Assembly (NCBI RefSeq): GCF_003611735.1
Contig: NZ_RAWG01000048.1
Coordinates: 1-43,151 of the forward strand
Reading direction: 5' to 3'
Length of the DNA stretch: 43,151 nt
Origin: Corallococcus sicarius
GTDB lineage: Bacteria; Myxococcota; Myxococcia; Myxococcales; Myxococcaceae
Below the pieces are notes generated by a model. That model was given only the letters and a program-made list of their open reading frames with translations. It searched no databases and had not been told where the DNA came from. Below, piece after piece: positions 42,853 to 43,151 of the stretch (the stretch's first letter is position 1; each line of letters begins with the position of its first letter). Both the position numbers and the translations under genes were made by a program.

Positions 42853-43151
42853 CCTCTTCGTCCATGTCATGCGCGGCGGCGTTGAACAGGCCAAACCCTC
42901 CGGCCTCGTCCTGCGTAATCCCCGCCCTCCGCAGCGCCGGCGAATCCACCGTCTGCCCCACCGCCATCCAGCGCGGCGCGGCCAGCAGCACCCCGTCCTT
43001 CGGCAGCTCCGGCAGCAGGTGCTCCAGGTCGTCGAGGATGAACTCCGCGTGCCCCACGTCCTCGGGCTCGCGCAGGCCCTCCGGGGGACGCCACGGGCCT
43101 CCGTCCAGGTGCCCGAACGGGAAGCTCCCCGTGCCACTCGCGCCCCCGTAC
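42845..43151 (-). CDS. 3' end of unidentified gene upstream of lipoprotein toxin
   Basis: The frame is open from the window edge to the TGA at 42845-42847; at least 101 codons are visible and the start is outside. It overlaps the lipoprotein start by eight bases. The visible part is acidic, with FILDDLEHLLPELPKDGVLLAAPRW, and ends AAAHDMDEEDD. I recognise no family. By position it could correspond to an accessory or immunity gene of the toxin operon, but this is only context. Confidence 0.72.
   Translation of the reverse strand, partial: YGGASGTGSFPFGHLDGGPWRPPEGLREPEDVGHAEFILDDLEHLLPELPKDGVLLAAPRWMAVGQTVDSPALRRAGITQDEAGGFGLFNAAAHDMDEEDD

Overview
The window is high-GC, gene-dense bacterial DNA that most resembles a myxobacterium of the Corallococcus/Myxococcus type. 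Reasons: a MYXO-CTERM-like C-terminal sorting tail on a Kelch protein, many lipobox proteins with Cys-rich or calcium-repeat architectures, strong G/C third-position bias, and a lipoprotein-toxin/immunity pair of the kind myxobacteria use in kin discrimination. The species call is inference; no rRNA or other marker gene is present.

Region 1 (1-11952) is a cell-surface polysaccharide locus. It holds an incomplete two-domain family-2 glycosyltransferase, a leftward set (two GT-B glycosyltransferases, a GT-B-like protein, a small helical protein and a COG5610-type HAD protein), and a divergent rightward rfbBDAC operon that makes dTDP-L-rhamnose from glucose-1-phosphate. Most junctions are 4-bp ATGA overlaps. 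The rhamnose genes supply an activated sugar that the flanking transferases could use. Next come a YihY/BrkB membrane protein (12116-13177) and a c-type-heme P460-like lipoprotein (13238-13723).

Region 2 (13754-27623) is accessory. Two paralogous Cys-rich lipoproteins with a C2-like domain lie directly downstream of a leftward three-gene operon: a 1728-aa DUF4011/SF1 helicase with a C-terminal Vsr/MTES_1575-like nuclease (Hhe-like), a membrane-anchored coiled-coil DUF4041/GIY-YIG protein, and a membrane-anchored SIR2-like protein. This is my main candidate for an undescribed anti-phage system. Immediately upstream is a 3783-bp IS66-family compound transposon (23833-27615) with a perfect 8-bp target duplication, a doubled left end, a passenger alpha/beta-hydrolase lipoprotein gene and a decayed tnpC. 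It inserted into the T-tract of the ybiT terminator.

Region 3 (27689-32011) is housekeeping-like: an ABC-F ATPase (YbiT type), a tRNA-guanine transglycosylase with unusual motif residues, and a UvrC-like nuclease lacking the C-terminal endonuclease half. Region 4 (32062-34874) is a translationally coupled DUF262 plus HipA-kinase pair with no visible HipB antitoxin. Region 5 (35103-41018) holds a HAD-IB phosphatase, an OmpA-family protein with thrombospondin type-3 repeats, and a 14-Kelch-repeat surface protein. Region 6 (41145-43151) is a leftward overlapping operon: the 3' end of an unidentified gene, a lipoprotein with a PD-(D/E)xK-like nuclease tail, and a DUF3396 immunity protein, resembling a SitA/SitI outer-membrane-exchange toxin-immunity cassette. 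No tRNA, rRNA or CRISPR array was seen.
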